Assembly: GCA_913776675.1 (NCBI GenBank)
Contig: CAJYRE010000474.1
Span: forward strand, 1 to 5,946
Source of the DNA: Rhizobiaceae bacterium
Lineage (GTDB): Bacteria > Pseudomonadota > Alphaproteobacteria > Rhizobiales > Rhizobiaceae
DNA: 5,946 nt
Reading direction: 5' to 3'
Part shown: positions 5,896-5,946 of the stretch, one piece after another
How positions within the stretch are numbered: position 1 is the stretch's first letter
Layout of the letters: every line of letters begins with the position of its first letter
Notes under the pieces: model-generated
Databases searched by the model: none
The model's input: the letters and a program-made list of their open reading frames with translations, nothing else
Told to the model about the DNA's origin: nothing
Made by a program: the position numbers and the translations under genes

Positions 5896-5946
5896 GTGAA
5901 TTGCTGCCTCTCGTTGTGATCTCGGAAAACAAGACCTCAATTTATA

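Noticed and set aside
1..5946. Search for mobile elements, CRISPR arrays, tRNA or rRNA genes and toxin-antitoxin pairs
   Set aside because: No transposase or integrase motif, no regularly spaced repeats, no cloverleaf-like segment and no small gene pair was found. The coding content is chromosomal housekeeping and transport.

Overview
The window looks like ordinary chromosomal DNA of an alphaproteobacterium, most likely Rhizobiales/Rhizobiaceae (Agrobacterium-Rhizobium type). This rests on the close match of Glk, DapB, the short (211-residue) phosphoglycerate mutase and MgsA to the rhizobial forms as I remember them, and on the gene order. No database search was possible. I see no mobile element, CRISPR array, rRNA or tRNA, and no sign of a novel defence or mobile system.

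Layout: (1) 1-923, minus strand: the N-terminal ~307 codons of a periplasmic family-5 solute-binding protein of the YejA/YepA (oligopeptide or muropeptide) type, running off the left edge. (2) 924-1134: divergent intergenic region with a 17-bp dyad, a tandem 14-bp repeat and a 10-codon leader ORF that stops one codon before a TTG start. (3) 1135-2166, plus strand: mepA, a secreted LAS-type murein endopeptidase with all metal ligands and six cysteines. (4) 2167-2241: spacer with a 19-bp dyad. (5) 2242-5210, plus strand: a tight run mgsA - glk - dapB - gpmA with 21-36 bp gaps, probably one transcription unit that may also receive read-through from mepA. (6) 5225-5254: a strong hairpin, probably a two-way terminator between convergent genes. 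(7) 5266-5895, minus strand: a LysE/RhtB-family exporter.

How the genes fit together: two themes meet here. The cell-wall theme comprises the YejA/YepA-like binding protein (possible muropeptide import), MepA (cutting of meso-diaminopimelate cross-links) and DapB (synthesis of the diaminopimelate/lysine precursor). The sugar-metabolism theme comprises Glk (entry of glucose), GpmA (lower glycolysis) and MgsA (methylglyoxal bypass from dihydroxyacetone phosphate). The most interesting point is the divergent pairing of a murein-cutting enzyme with a binding protein of a transporter family linked in Agrobacterium to peptidoglycan recycling. The two genes share a regulatory region with symmetric elements.
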